From Mixia osmundae IAM 14324 (taxonomy: Eukaryota; Basidiomycota; Mixiomycetes; Mixiales; Mixiaceae), in the NCBI RefSeq assembly GCF_000708205.1, contig NW_014575563.1, positions 1,605,361-1,669,360 of the forward strand: a DNA stretch of 64,000 nucleotides. The letters are read 5' to 3'. This document shows, piece after piece, positions 31,712 through 46,392 of this stretch (position 1 is its first letter; each line of letters opens with the position of its first letter). Position numbers and translations under genes: made by a program. A model generated the notes under the pieces. That model was given only the letters and a program-made list of their open reading frames with translations. It ran no database searches and was not told the origin of the DNA.

Positions 31712-34700
31712 TCAAGGCGACACATCGACCGGGTCGGAAGCCTGATTCGCGACAGTCGACGAGGCTAGCCATCCGCCGCGTTCCCAGCGGCCCGGCCGAT
31801 ACACGTCCTTCCGGCGGATGTGGCTGTCAGAGAGTCCGAGGAAGAGACTGCGTAATCGAGCGAGGTTTAATGGCTTCAGAATCCAGCCGTCGAAGCCAGT
31901 GTCAGCAATCTCCTTGCGATCACGTTCTGGAAGTGAAGCCGAGAAAGCGATGATTGGTATCCGACCGCCATTACCGCTGTGACTGACTCGAGATGATACG
32001 AGCTTGAGATCGCCAGACTTTTCTAGGACGCGTATTTGACGGGTAGCCTCCCTGCCATCGATGATAGGCATCCTACATCTCGCAGCGTCAGCTCTGTCGC
32101 GTACGGATAAAATTAGTCAGACGCACTGTAAGTCCATGATGATAACATCGAAAGCGTAATCTTCGCGCAGCTTGTCGAGCCCATCTTTGCCGTGAACGGT
32201 CAAGACGACTTCATGTCCGTCCTTACCAAGCTGTCTGAACAGTATCATGCGGTTGACCAGATCGTCGTCGACCACGAGAACACGCAACCGCTCGGGCGAA
32301 GTGACAGATCCAGTGGAGATCGTAGTCGTGGCACTGTCACGACGGTCGGCGCTGATGATTTGATTACCAGCCATTTGCGCAGAAGAGTCGCGCAAGATGG
32401 GACTCGATTGGAATCCTGTTTGACGACCTTTGACATCGACCGAGCTGGAAACTTCATTTTCGTCAACTCGCAAAGCCCTCAAAGGCATCGAAGAGTCTTC
32501 GACGCTGACGTGAGCGCCGGGTCCCTCTGCACCCCTATCGATAGGAATCATCGAGGATGGCTGCCGCGGTCGTGTGGCTTGCGCACCAGCATTGAATGAC
32601 TGAAATATGCCCGTGCCATCAAAACCACGTTGTAGCGACGGGCTCGACGGTGGCTTCTGGTGTGGCGAATCAAGATGAGACGTAGCCATTGCTTCGACAA
32701 TGGAATCGATCTCAGATGCCCCGCTGGCTTGGCTGCCAGCACTACCAAGTGACTTTTTGCGCGGCGGACCTCTGCTAGAGTTGCTAAGCGCACTTGAGCC
32801 TGGCTGAGTAGTGCCACCGATGGCTCTAGTGAATGGCAGGATGATTGTAAATCGAGAGCCTTTTTCGACTTTGGACTCGACTCGCAGCTGTCCGTCCAGC
32901 GTGTTGATAATCCTAGCAACAACGGCAAGGCCAAGTCCGACTCCAGCAGGCCGCTTATGGGGCTCCATTCCCTGCTCCTCTGACGGAGTTGGCTCGACGG
33001 GGGAGACCTCTTCGAATTCTCGAAAGATTGTTTCGAGCTTGTCTGGCGCAATGCCACAGCCTGTGTCTGTGATCGTTATCGAGATTTTCATCGATCCGGC
33101 ACTGGCGCTTGAGCCGGCTTCTGGACCGGGCGGGGGCAGTAACATGCCGGCAACCAGACTCGAGCTTGTTTCGCTGTTCTCACCAGCTTCATGACTTTCC
33201 GCCTGACTGCTTTTTGAACTTGATCGCATAGATTGTGACTCGCTCTCGCGCTCAAGGACTGACAGCTCTATGGTGACTTCGCCTTCGCTCGTATGTTTGA
33301 CAGCGTTAGCAGCGACATTGCCGACGATCTGCTTGACGCGAGCGCGATCTCCAAGCACGGTCGAGGGGATGCGAGGACCAATCTCAGCAATCTTGAATTC
33401 CAGACCTCTACGCTCTGCTTCCTTTTTATGGACGCCGACAGCATCTTGAATCGTGCTGCGCAAGTCCATGGGCTCTTGTAGGAACAGCGCATTCCCTTGC
33501 TCCGTGCGTGTGAGATCCTATGCAGCCGAAACTTTCGTCAGCGTGACACTTGGATGGCAAATTTGCACGTACCAGCAGGTCGTTGATGACATGCACTAGG
33601 GTTCGGGAGGCATCGTAGCTCTTCGTAAGATGATCTTTGGTATCGGCCTCTAGGGGCCCATCGAGCGCCATCTCTAGATAATTGAGGATGTGGTTCAATG
33701 GCGTCCGAACCTCGTGAGAAGCATTCGATAAGAGCAGATTAGTGAGCTGGCTCGTCTGGACAGCAGCCTGCTTTTCTCGCCAAACGCTGATGAACTTGCC
33801 GTAGACAAGGCACAAGACAGATGCCGTCTCGAGTTGTTCATCTGTCCACGCCCGGCATTGCCCCCGAACAGTCTCTGACCACATCTTGAACGATTTGCGG
33901 GGCTCGAGATGGGCGTGTGCACCTTCCTGGTTGACCTTTTCGTAGGGGTTCCCAGCCCAATGAACGTGCTTGAGTTGGCCTTGGCGGAAGAATGTGATGA
34001 AGTCTTTGCCTCCGCTGGTCAACGGTACGACAAGCATGCCAGAGATGATCTGGAAGCCGGCTGGATAATGTATGTCTGGAAAGTCCGATGTGATGTCTTG
34101 TGACACCTGCATCGACAGGAAACATCGTCGCTTCAGATACTCCAGGATCGCCAGGACCTCTTGCGAGTTTGATAGCGGTCCTAGAATCTTCGCTTCGCCA
34201 CCAATGGACAGCAAACCAAAGTCCGCATCGAACAGACTGAGCAAGTCTTCTGCCTTGGCGACGATGTAGCCGCCAGGATTTGCGGCAGACGGTGCGGTAT
34301 TGATCAGCTTACGGCTGTGTAAGCGTTGTGCATACGACAGTCGCTCGAGGTTGCGAGAGATGCCGTTGCCCAAGATACGACAAAGCTGTCTAACCGGGAA
34401 TGAGACTCGCTGACCGTACCGACCGTACGTATGGCAAGCGATCAGGCCCCATAGCGCCCCAAAAGCGATGATGGAAATGGACGTCGAAGCTCGCTGTACA
34501 AAGCTGACATCAGTCAGTGCGCACAAACGCAACGCTGGTCACTTACGACGCCCATGTTGGCAAGATATCGCAAGTGAATCGGGCTCATAGCCCGTAAGTG
34601 ACTGTGCGTCATGTCGAGAGGGAAGTCAAGTTCTGCTTTGGAGCAGCAGACCAGTCGAGCGGTCGGCTGATCGCGGTCATACAGTGATCGAACCTTGTTG

Positions 34701-36776
34701 ATTCTGTACAGCTCTCTCGCTTGCGCTGGTATATCGCTAGCTGGGAAGTGCAAGCCGCGATAGAGATCTCTAGTGCGAGTCCAGTCTACTAGTTCCGCGA
34801 CGACTTGACCATTCCATTGGTTGTCGAACTGATATATCATCACACGATGAAAACCTGTGATCTCTTTGACGACTCCGATTGCAAGCTTTAGGAAAGTCTC
34901 TAGATCATGCGCTTTGTCGAGCTGGTCGTTAATTTGCGTCAAGACCTTGAGTATGTCCACAGAAGCCATCCTGGAAGCCGTCTTGCTCTTCTTGAAGCGC
35001 ACGAGCGATTTCAGAGGCTTGCAGATGTTGGTCGTTGACTGTATCAGATCTTCTTTTGTGGGCTCGTACGGCTCGCCAGCTAAGCCACCTCGCTCCGCAT
35101 CGGTAGGCAGCTCATCGAGCTCAGTCATCAAGGGATTGTCGACATCGTTGTCAAGCTCGAGCTCAAGGATGTATAAGTTTGGCCGCGTGTCCGGGCTGGG
35201 GATATGCAGCGCAGCCCAGCAGTCCCATTCGAGCTTATTGTCACCGTCATCTGGCCCTGAGCCGATTGCGCCCGAGCCACTCAACTGAAATGTATGCGGC
35301 CCTGTGTCGATCAAATCGTCTGTTGTACGGTCCTCGAGCATCTCCATATTCTCGCGTAGTACCTCCTCTTGATCTTCGTCGAGCACTTCAGTGAAGCTCT
35401 TGAGATCGAAAAGATGGTGCGCGGGCAAACCAAGCAAATGCCCGACGTTTTCAGACACCTGTTTGACGATCAGATTGCCCTCGCCGTCGTCTTCAAAGGC
35501 AATGAGGACTCCATATGACTGGATGGATCCAGGGATGTGAATTGGCTCATCCTCGCAAGTAGCGATCTGGCCTTCCCTGCCGGTGACAACCATATGACCG
35601 TCTGCGGTCTCTATGTGCTCGAAGCGAACCGTCATGTACGGCTGAGACGGGCCTGCTTCCGACTCGCCCAGTTCGCGAGAGAGCCTGGCGCGCTGCATGA
35701 TATCTCCACCGGCAGGCATGTCAGTCCCGGAGACGACGCTACCGCCTTGCAATTGGACGCCTCGCCCTCTGCGCTCGTCAGGATCGCCATGTAGATCATC
35801 GTCGTCGTCGTTGCGCGTGTCTGCCATGGATGTGACAGATGACAATGGATCGGCTGCGGACGTGCGCTGCCTGGTTGGCTGGGACGACTCACCGGGAGAT
35901 TCTAACTACGATAGAGACACATTCAGCGCATTGCTACATGAGATCCAGTGCGCCCCTTACCTCGCGGTTGGACAGGTGTGAGTGGCTGCTGTAGGTCGAG
36001 CCGGGTCCGCGTCGGGCGGCGTTTGCAGTCGAATTGCGTTGTCCTTGCACCCAGGCACTCGCATTGGATGCCGATTCGGATCGAGCGCTTTTGAGTGGCT
36101 GTCCGCCGAGAACGGGCGATTTGATGGAAGCCGTCTGAATCGGTGGGCTCGACAAGGTGGGATCGTTGATGATGCTTCGTATCGGAAAGATCCGCTCGGA
36201 CCCTCCGACAGAGTAGTCTAGCGCTTGTCGCGATATGCTCTCATCACTTTGGAGCATGTCGGGGTAAGCCGCGGATGTCGCAGAGCCATCCCCCGTAGCA
36301 GAACGAGGAAAGCCCCAGGGGAAGTCGCTTGGTTTCTCAGTGTGCGAGGTTGTGCGACGCGCGGCAGAAGCAGATGACTGTGATCCTGTTGTAGTCTCGA
36401 GCGTGCCTGCAGTCTTCGTGGCCCTCAGTACCGGTCGCGTCGCTTTGGAGAGAGGTCTGCCCGTAAGTGAGGATCGGCGAGCTGTTGAACTCGATGAAAC
36501 GGTAGAATTGCCTTGGCTGCCCATGAGGGGCGTGCCAGACTGTGAGAAGCCTCTGCTGCCAGCCTCTGATGTGTCTGGACTTGCATCGCCAGAGTCGGTG
36601 CGCGTCATGGTGCTCATTGGAGATCGACGCGGAGAGGCAGCGCCAGACTTGTAAGCATAATCGGTCGATTCAATCTCACGAGTGCCGCTTGCTTGAGCGG
36701 CGGCTTGTGCTCTGTTCAGTGTCGGACTCGAACCAGGTTCGGGTGAGGTCGAGCTCGGCCGGTGTGTTGCCGCCAT
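31712..36776 (-). CDS. Fungal phytochrome: hybrid histidine kinase with response regulator
   Basis: 1591 aa in six exons: 35961-36776, 35893-35905 (13 nt), 34547-35820, 33573-34493, 32127-33517, 31712-32072. Ser-rich residues 1-340 precede the PAS domain with Cys near 365 (ATCEDEPIHIPG), the biliverdin attachment site of fungal and bacterial types. GAF has FPASDIPAQARELY and HLRAMSPIHLRYLANMGV, PHY follows, then the H box NASHEVRTPLNH (His near 961), N box, G boxes DTGCGI and GVGLGL, and a receiver with RVLVVDDD and IIMDLQMP (Asp near 1470). It senses red/far-red light and signals by phosphorelay. The exon 3-4 join RASTSISIIAFG uses the TACAG acceptor, matching fungal relatives. Divergence from a biliverdin source gene is discussed in findings. 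Confidence 0.93.
35893..35905 (-). other. 13-nt microexon of the phytochrome gene
   Basis: Flanked by TCGTAG upstream and GTGAGT downstream. It supplies four codons plus one base, and the frame closes only if it is included (816 + 13 + 1274 nt gives whole codons). Confidence 0.8.
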
Positions 36777-37207
36777 GTTTTGTACGGGCCGAGCGACCTA
36801 TATGGATCGCTCGATGCGTGGAAACTTTGCGACGCGCGGTGCCCTAAGGCGTGCTGGCTAGCTAAGCTTGTTTGTAGGCTTTAGATACCGTGAGGCCAGT
36901 GTGGAGCTCTATAGCGTCCAACGGGGCTGGCAAGGCGTCATTGACGGTCGATGGCTGCCGATCGCCAGGCGGACTCCAAATACGCGCGCACCTGCCTGCG
37001 TAGGCACGAAGTCCTTCCTTATGCCCTCTGAGGAGATCGTATGCGGACACGTTGCAGTGTCGTCGAGGCCTGATGAATACAGCAACACGCAGCGGCCGAG
37101 CACTTCGAATGCGCACTATGGTGCCCGTGCCGCGACAATACTCTGGCCAAAACCCAGAAGCGTGCCTCAACTCACGCAGAGACGCCACTCTGCTCGAAAT
37201 ATGCAAT
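36777..37207. other. Intergenic region between cullin-3 and phytochrome, 431 bp
   Basis: Both genes are on the minus strand, so this holds the cullin 3' end and the phytochrome promoter. A 133-codon frame on each strand overlaps here, but neither shows a domain. No light-response element could be assigned by eye. Confidence 0.4.
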
Positions 37208-40089
37208 TCACGCGAGATATCGCAGCACTCTGCGATCATCCTGATCCCGTTCGAGATACTCACTCTCGATGAGCTTATCGATGGCTTGCTTGATCATCGT
37301 CAGCTTTGGCGCGAACCGGCCTGCAAGCTGTCTGATGACTTCGTGCGTCAAATCAGAGTGCGGCAGGCGATTCCTCTGCTTCATCACTCTCACAATTGCA
37401 GCCTGCCGTCCTGTTCAGCGCATTGCCTCCGCCAACGCGAATCAGACGGACCTGAACGAGAAATTTGCGCGCCTCCTCTACTTTCGAATCCGTCTCTGAG
37501 CGTTCCTCGACGGTCTCGACCTTGTTGGCCACCGTCATGATCTTGATCTTCATCAGATTGCTTGTAAACTCCTCGTTGAACGCAAACCGATCTGTCGCCG
37601 GGTTGACGTCTCTGCCTTTTGGCGATTTCTGAAGGATCTTGTACTTTGCACATGCCAGCGACTGTAACGTCCGCTTCAGCTCGTTCTCGGCTATGCCCGT
37701 TTGATCCTCCAGATCCTGGCGTTGCATGTCAGCCCGGCTTGCCACAACTGCAAGCGAGCTCACTTTGTATGACAGACTCTCGAGTGACGAGACGGGCTCG
37801 AAGCAGGAGAGGACTGCCATAGCTTGAGTGGAAACATTGAGCTCGTGTTTACGTGCTTTGAAGCGTACAGTGACATCGACGGAGCCAGATGTCGTGTGCC
37901 AGGTGAGCTTTCTACCTGACGTCTTGGTATGGTAGAACCGCTCGAACGAAAGTTGAGCAGATCTCAGTGAAGCAGGTAGAATGCACTGAGATGACGAGAC
38001 TTCCATGGGCCATTGACCAGATTGACAAACGGTCACAGCGAGATCGATCGGTAGCGGCTGTGACCACGTCAGCAATATTTCGTACAGATTTCAAGCTGAC
38101 ACACCTCCACGCCTGCTCGGGTGAGATGCTTCCGGAATTGTTTGTTCGTTTCTTCCGAGATCGTCATATCGTTGAGCATGCCCTCTAACTTCCTGACGAA
38201 CATTGCGCCACTCTCCACTTTGAGCTTGGCGAGCAGACCTCTTTCCGCATCATCCGACACGCTCCGTTGGGCGAGTAGCCGCTTTGCAAAGTGCTGCTGA
38301 TAGTACCGCTCGAATATGTCGCGATCACTCAAAAAGCGGAAAATGACGACAGCCTTGTCCAGCACGACGTCGACTTCTGCTTCTGATTTCTGTGCGAGCA
38401 ATGGCATAAGCAGACGATGGGCATACAGGTGTACGAGATCTACCCCTTTGAGACCCTTCTTCAGATTGTCATCGATAAAGAGTGACACGTATTCCGGCGA
38501 TTGCTTATTTGTCTCTATAAACGTTTTGAAAGCCTATAATGAGCGCAATCGACTTAGCTTCTGTGAGCTCAGCTGATGCATCGACGGTTACCTCGTTTAT
38601 GGCTGTCTGGAAGCTCTTGTCTTCGGCTAACGCGGATGACCAGATCCTATCCATCTTATCCTTGAGATCCAGTACTTGTTGTACCCATTGAAGCGCCAAG
38701 CTGACGCTATGAGCTGCGCCCCCCACTTGTGCCGGCTTGCCTTCTCTTCCCTTGCCTTTGGCTGGATCAGGAGCAGGCTCAGCCATTACCTCCCTGGAAT
38801 TGTTGATCTCTTTGCCTCTCTTGACGATATACTCTTGCAATTTTGCTCTTAGTCGTGCAGCGCCCTGAGGCACGCGGGAGAACAGCCGAAAGAGACGTTT
38901 TATCTCTGACATCCTGTCGCCCTCGACGAGAGAGTCCAGTCCGGTGGTCTCATGGTCGAGTATGGCGGTGAAATGCTGCGTGATGAGGACATCCTCGAGC
39001 AAGGTGACCAGGGCAGATTCGGTCTGTTCATGCAGGCAATATCGCACACGTTCGACTTCTTCCGCCAGACGCAGATCCACCCTGATCAGGTACTCAGTTG
39101 CTGTAGCTGTCGCCAACAGTGTTGTGGACTCTTCATTGTAGAAAGCACGAGACTGGTTGAGGAAGATGTCTTCGAGAAAGACTTTGTAGGAAGTGGCAAG
39201 CCGGCCGTTCTTCGCGTGTGTGTTGAGACCGTTGAGCATCTCCGTGCACGAATGGACTGCCGATCTATTGATGACCTCGCCTTCGCGCTCAAAGTGTATT
39301 TGCGCGAGTATGGCGGTGATGAGCGTCTCTGCTATTGGCAATGGTGAATCTATGATATGCGTCTGGAACAATTCGAGACCGAGATCGAAAGTCTTGGCCC
39401 GTTGCGGCATCGTGGGTACGTACACCTTGTCCTGTGCGATACTATCAGTAGAGCATTCGATGCGTTGTCTGATAGCAGCTCGCCATGTATTTGAGTATGT
39501 CACCGAGACGCTTCATGCAAGTGACGTGGTCATCCCAAACCGCTTTGATGGCTGCAAGGAATCTCTCGCCTCTTTGCAGTTGAGCCAACCGATCCGTACC
39601 GGAGGCCCTTTGTGAAATGCCCATGTCAAAGGGTTTGGCATCCAATGGCTCTGCATCTGCGCCATTGGTGGACGTGCTCGCGTTTCCGTGTGGGAAAGCA
39701 GGCAGGATCCTCGTCGTTGCTTCTCGATCGAGATGCTCTCCGACGAGACGACTGACGCCTTCGTATAGCTGCTCGCTATGCCTGTCTCTGACCATCCTGT
39801 ACGCATACCGATAACTTGCAACCGATCAGTTAGCTCTGCTCGCATCAATTGAGATGGGTTCGACTGACGTTTCCTCGAAGCTGAGCTGGGACGCCCGCTT
39901 GAGCTGTATCATCTCGATTGCCTTGGAAAGCCTGGTCCATGTCTCTTCCACCGAGACAGTCTGTCAAGGACATTGATCGATCAGCTCCGTCGCTGTCCGA
40001 TGGATCCCAGCACAAACTTTGGCTTGCGGCGGCTTGATCTTGCCCATGGCTCGACGAGGGCCAGTGTTGAGGTTCCTTGCGAAGCTCAT
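37208..40089 (-). CDS. CUL3: Cullin-3, scaffold of a BTB-type ubiquitin ligase
   Basis: 854 aa in seven exons: 40018-40089, 39869-39960, 39484-39814, 38592-39431, 38105-38533, 37452-38057, 37208-37402. The N-terminal helices carry the expected ETWTRLSKAIEMI and YRYAYRMVRDRHSEQLYEGV. The cullin homology region has SLFIDDNLKKGLKG and RDIFERYYQQHFAKRLL. The C-terminus holds the neddylation stretch AAIVRVMKQRNRL and ends LRYLA, typical of cullins. It binds Rbx1 and BTB adaptors. The intron 39432-39483 needs a GC donor (ATG|GCGAGC) to join KYM to DKVYV; the others are GT-AG. A second ATG at 40047 could also serve as start. Confidence 0.92.
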
Positions 40090-40277
40090 GATGGCAGCAA
40101 GGTACACGTAAGGCACTCGCAGCTGGTGTTCTCCTTGTCTCGACGGTGTACCGACGCGTCGCTTGTCGCAGGACGAGTGACGTACGGCGTACCGACGTCT
40201 CGCTCGCACATTGGCCGCACCAGGCAGCTCCCAAAGGCTTCCCGTGTGCTCCTCGCGTGAGGGTGAGGCCAGCAAAG

Positions 40278-41176
40278 ATGGCAGCACCTTCGCCCGCTCG
40301 ACTTTCGAATCTCTCCACGACCACTTTGACCAAAGTCAGTCATCCTCGTCCTGGCCCACCCACACTGACAGTCCTAGCGCTAGATCCTAGAGCTCACTCG
40401 AACAAGGCAACTTGGTCTCGAGCCGTCTCCATCGCTCGCAAAGACGATAGCCAAGAACTTGAGCTCGCTACATCATTCCATCGGATTGCTAGAGCGGCAA
40501 TCCGCTGGCTCTACCGAGCCTGTCCTCGAAGGCCTACAGAAGCAGTATGCTCGTTTGGTCGAGCTTGTGCAAGGTCTGGGCGTCCAGCTCGAGCACGAAC
40601 CAACAAGCGCGTCGGAGGGACAACTCATATCGACCCAGACAGAGGAGGAGCAAGACCATCTGCCGACACCTCATCTGACCCGAACGCCAGTGTCGCCTAG
40701 CTTGCCTCAGCCGGAAGTATTGATGCCGCCTGCGCCGACGGTCAGGGTGGACAAGTATTACGATGATCCGAGCGACGCGCTGGAAATGGATGATGAGGAG
40801 ATGAGACGAGCGAATCAGGACGTTGCTCAGCTACAGCAGAGGATGATGGCAGGTTCGTCAAGCTGTCATGCTAAGCCGGCTCTCCGACTGACGGGGCATG
40901 ACCTGATGCACAGATCAGGATGATACGCTTGATAGGCTCTCGCAAGCGATATCACGTCAACGCGACTTGAGTATGACAATCTCAACCGAGCTAGAGTCTC
41001 AGGCACTCCTGCTGGAAGACACCGACACTGCACTTGATAGCACATCTGACCACTTGCGGCGAGCGAGAGGAAGGCTGGACCAGGTCGGGCGTAAAGCCAA
41101 AGACAATCAGACGCTATGCTTCTTAATCACCGTGATCATACTGCTCCTCATCCTCATTGTCATCCTCAAATTCTAG
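40278..41176 (+). CDS. Qc-SNARE, syntaxin-8-like
   Basis: 262 aa in three exons: 40278-40334, 40384-40852, 40914-41176. The SNARE helix starts DDTLDRLSQAISRQRDLS with Gln at the zero layer near QAISRQ or LESQALLLED, and is followed directly by a C-terminal anchor FLITVIILLLILIVILKF, so the protein is tail-anchored. The N-terminal half has helical segments (LGLEPSPSLAKTIAKNL) as in Syn8. It would act in endosome-vacuole fusion. The intron at 40853-40913 joins AD to QDDTLD exactly. Divergent from cullin-3 with 188 bp between the two start codons. Confidence 0.85.
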
Positions 41177-41248
41177 TGTAGCTCCACATCTGTATGTTGT
41201 CAAAAGAGGTCGCATTGGATTCGAGAGCAAAAGCTACAACTTTGGGCA

Positions 41249-42429
<1,181 letters not shown>

Positions 42430-42575
42430 CCTGAGTGTCTGCTGGAATTGACTGAAGCTGTAAGGTCCTTTCGCGCTCGCTGGCTTGCTGCGTCGCGTCG
42501 CCTTTGGCTTTGGCTAGAAAACGCCGCACGGCCAAGCGGCGTCACCTCGAAAGCGCTTAGCTTCGATGGATCAGC

Positions 42576-45500
42576 ATGACTTCATCAGTCGAGTTGGATA
42601 GTCTGGCTCATCTCTCCGAGGACCTCCATTCCCATCGTCCCGGCCTTCGGCGCACCTTGAGTCCCAGCTCGAGCAGTACAAGCTTGCGCAAGATGTCTGC
42701 CAAAGCGAGAGGCAAGCAACGAGATCTAGGCCACTCGCCTTCTTCCAATTCGCTCCTCGGCAATCGATCTACACGAAGACGCTACGGAACCCAGAGCGCC
42801 AATGGCTCTGTGAACGGCAGCATGCTCGAACCTGACACGGAATCAGACTGGAGAGCAGAGGAGGAACAGGCCTTGCTTCAATCTGATCAAACTGCCGCTC
42901 AGCCCAATGGCTTCGCGTCGGTCTCTTCGCCGCCCAAGCAATCCAAACCAAGGAGGGAATCAGGTCAGGCAAGGACGGTAGCTTTCGGCGCGAGCGATAA
43001 AGTCAAAGTGCGATTCCCAGCCAATCTGATCAGGAATCAGAAGTACAACGTCGTCTCGTTCCTGCCCATGATTCTGTACGAACAATTCAAGTTCTTCTTC
43101 AATCTCTACTTCCTACTCGTCGCGCTCAGCCAATTCGTGCCTGCCTTGCGAATAGGTCAGTCAAGGCGTCTGCATGTCATGTCTGGAGCTGATGACAAAG
43201 TCAGGCTTTCTATCCACGTACATTGTGCCATTGGCGTTTGTGTTGACGATAACGATCAGCAAGGAGGCGTTTGATGACTGGAAACGACATGAAAGAGACC
43301 TTATTGCCAACTCTGCACGCTACAATGTTCTCGACTCCTTGGCAGCTTTGCCTTTACATCCTTCAGACGCATTGAAGCACAGCGCCAGTGCACATGCGCC
43401 AATGAGAAGCGTACCTTCCTCTCGACTTCGAGTTGGCGATCTTGTCGTCATCGAGAAAGATCAACGCGTGCCTGCAGATTGCGTCTTGCTGCGCACATCA
43501 GACGAGTCAGGCAGCTGCTTCGTCAGAACGGATCAGCTTGATGGAGAGACAGACTGGAAGCTGCGCGTGGCCGTTCGAGCTACTCAGGCTCTCACCTCAG
43601 ACGCCGAATTGCTAAAGCTGGACGGAGAAATCTATGCCGATGCACCTTCGAAAGACATACATAACTTCACCGGCACCTTCACGCTCAATTCGAAGCCATC
43701 TTCTGCTCTGACAGAGGATATACCGTCCGATTTAGAGACGTCTTCGTTGCCTCTCAATGCGGAAAACGTGCTCTGGGCAAATACTGTTCTAGCAGCAGGA
43801 CAAGCGATCGGCTTCATCGTCTATACCGGCCAAGAGACCCGCGCCGTGATGAATACGAGCAATCCGGAGACAAAGACGGGTCTGCTCGATCTAGAGATCA
43901 ACAAGCTTGCAAAGATTCTGTGCATCGTCACCTTTGCGCTATCGGTATCACTTGTCGCATTGAACAGCTTCAGAGGCCAGTGGTATACCTATGTCTTTCG
44001 CTTCGTCATATTGTTCTCCTCGATCATACCCATCTCGCTTCGTGTCAATCTTGACCTTGGCAAGACCGTCTACGCTCGTCAGATTATGAGCGACGCAGAG
44101 ATACCGGGTACGATCGTCAGGACAAGTACGCTGCCGGAGGAATTAGGCCGAATAGAGTACCTTCTGACGGACAAGACGGGTACGCTGACGCAGAACGAGA
44201 TGGAGATGAAGAAGTTGCATATGGGTACAATATCTTACACTGTCGACACCATGGACGAAGTCTCCGCACAGCTCGATACTGCCTTTGAAGGCACTGAAGA
44301 CACTCAACAAAGTCTACTGTCTGGTCCTGGTATGGCGAGCAGAGGGAGACGCGATATGTCATCGCGCTTACGTGACATCGTGCTCGGTTTGGCGCTCTGC
44401 CACAATGTGACGCCTGTTATTGAGGAAGACGGATCAGTGACCTACCAGGCTTCTTCGCCAGACGAAGTCGCTATCGTTCGCTGGACAGAGTCTGTCGGTC
44501 TCGTGCTTTCGAATCGCACCAGAACATCGATCACGCTCAGGCGACCTGATGGATCTTTGCTCGAATACGACGTACTCGAGCTCTTTCCCTTTACATCAGA
44601 ATCGAAGCGAATGGCCATCATCATACGAGATCGCAAAACGGAGGAATTGACCTTTTACCAGAAAGGAGCAGATGTGGTCATGTCTCGCATCGTTCAGGCC
44701 AACGACTGGCTAGACGAAGAATGTGGCAACATGGCTCGAGAAGGTCTACGAACACTCGTTGTTGCTCGAAAGAGGTTGGGCTCAGATCTTTGGGATCAAT
44801 TTCAATCACAGCACCATGCTGCCAGCATCAGTACAGACGATCGCGAAGCAGCAATGGCCTCGGTGGTCTCGCGCCTCCTCGAACGGGATATGGAATTGCT
44901 TGGTTTGACCGGAGTAGAAGACAAGCTGCAGACTGACGTCAGGATGACACTCGAGCTGCTTCGCAATGCTGGCCTCAAGATCTGGATGCTGACTGGCGAC
45001 AAGATTGAGACTGCTACCTGCATTGCCATCTCTAGCAAGCTCGTTTCGAGAGGCCAGTATATACACCAAGTCTCGAAGCTTCGCACAAGCAGCGCAGCGC
45101 GCGACCAGCTCGATCTCTTGCGGTCGAAGCGCGACTGTTGTCTCGTCATTGATGGCGAATCGCTACAGCTCTGCATGGAGCTGTATCTGGACGAGTTCAT
45201 CGAGCTGGCTACTTCACTCCCTTGTGTTGTCGCTTGTCGATGCTCTCCCACGCAGAAAGCAGATGTCGCTCGTATCATCCGACAGTACACTCGACGGCGG
45301 GTCTGCTGCATTGGCGATGGCGGTAACGACGTCAGCATGATCCAGGCAGCCGACGTAGGCGTCGGCATCGTAGGCAAGGAAGGCAAGCAGGCTTCACTCG
45401 CTGCAGACTTTTCGATCACTCAATTCAGCTTCTTGACCAAGCTGCTCGTCTGGCACGGTCGGAATTCCTACAAGCGTTCTGCCAAGCTAGCGCAGTTTGT

Positions 45501-46301
45501 CATTCACCGAGGCTTGATCGTATCAGTCATCACTGCCGTCTTCTGTAGCGTCTTCTACTTCGCACCAATCGCCATCTTTCAGAATTGGCTCATGGTCGGC
45601 TACGCGACAGTATGGACGATGGCGCCCGTCTTCTCACTCGTGCTTGATCGGGACGTCGACGAGGGCCTCGCACTGCTCTATCCGGAGCTATATCAAGAAC
45701 TTACAAAGGTGAGACGTTGCAGAAAAGAGATGCAAGAGCTGACCGCCATATACAGGGTCGATCGCTGTCTTACAAGACATTCTTCGTCTGGCTCATGATC
45801 TCGGTGTATCAAGGTACTTCCCTTGTCATGTATGAGACCTTTGCTGATGGCGAGCAGGCGGCGCCATCATGATCATGAGCTTGATCCTCTTCGAAGACGA
45901 GTTCATCAACATTGTCGCCATCTCGTTCACCGCACTGATCCTGAACGAGCTCATTATGGTCGCTCTCGAGGTATCTACGTGGTGAGCGACATCTCGAAGC
46001 AAATACAAACGCAGCTGAAAAGGTGAGCAGGCACCTTTACATGTGGCTGTCAGAGATCGTCACGCTAGTTTTATACGTCATCAGCATACTGTTCCTGCCA
46101 GAGTATTTCAGTGCGTCTTTTGCCTCGCCCGCAAAGCACAGGCTAAAGTTCGCTCAATGTACAGACATCGCATTCGTGTTCTCGGTGCGATTCGCGATCA
46201 AGGTAGCCATGATCACAGCAGTGAGCACGCTCCCACTGTGGCTTATCAAGAGCCTGCAAAATCGGATCTCGCCCGCAAGCTATGCCAAGCTGCGAGGATG
46301 A
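42576..46301 (+). CDS. NEO1: P4-ATPase phospholipid flippase, Neo1 type
   Basis: 1160 aa in six exons: 42576-43155, 43205-45708, 45756-45813, 45858-45981, 46031-46110, 46165-46301. Motifs: [20 protein letters not shown] at the first membrane pair, [12 protein letters not shown] in the actuator domain, [10 protein letters not shown] (Asp 516, phosphorylated), [14 protein letters not shown] and [16 protein letters not shown] in the P domain. The short N-terminus and [17 protein letters not shown] favour the Neo1/ATP9 group, which needs no Cdc50 subunit and acts at the Golgi and endosomes. The last exons rebuild [18 protein letters not shown] and end AKLRG. All introns are GT-AG. Divergent from calmodulin. 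Confidence 0.92.
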
Positions 46302-46392
46302 CAATGCATTGTCGCTCAGTTGGGGTTCCATTTGAGCGTGCCAGTGAGCCTGGACGCGCAGCTTAGCTTGTGCATTGGTGAGTCAGATAGTC

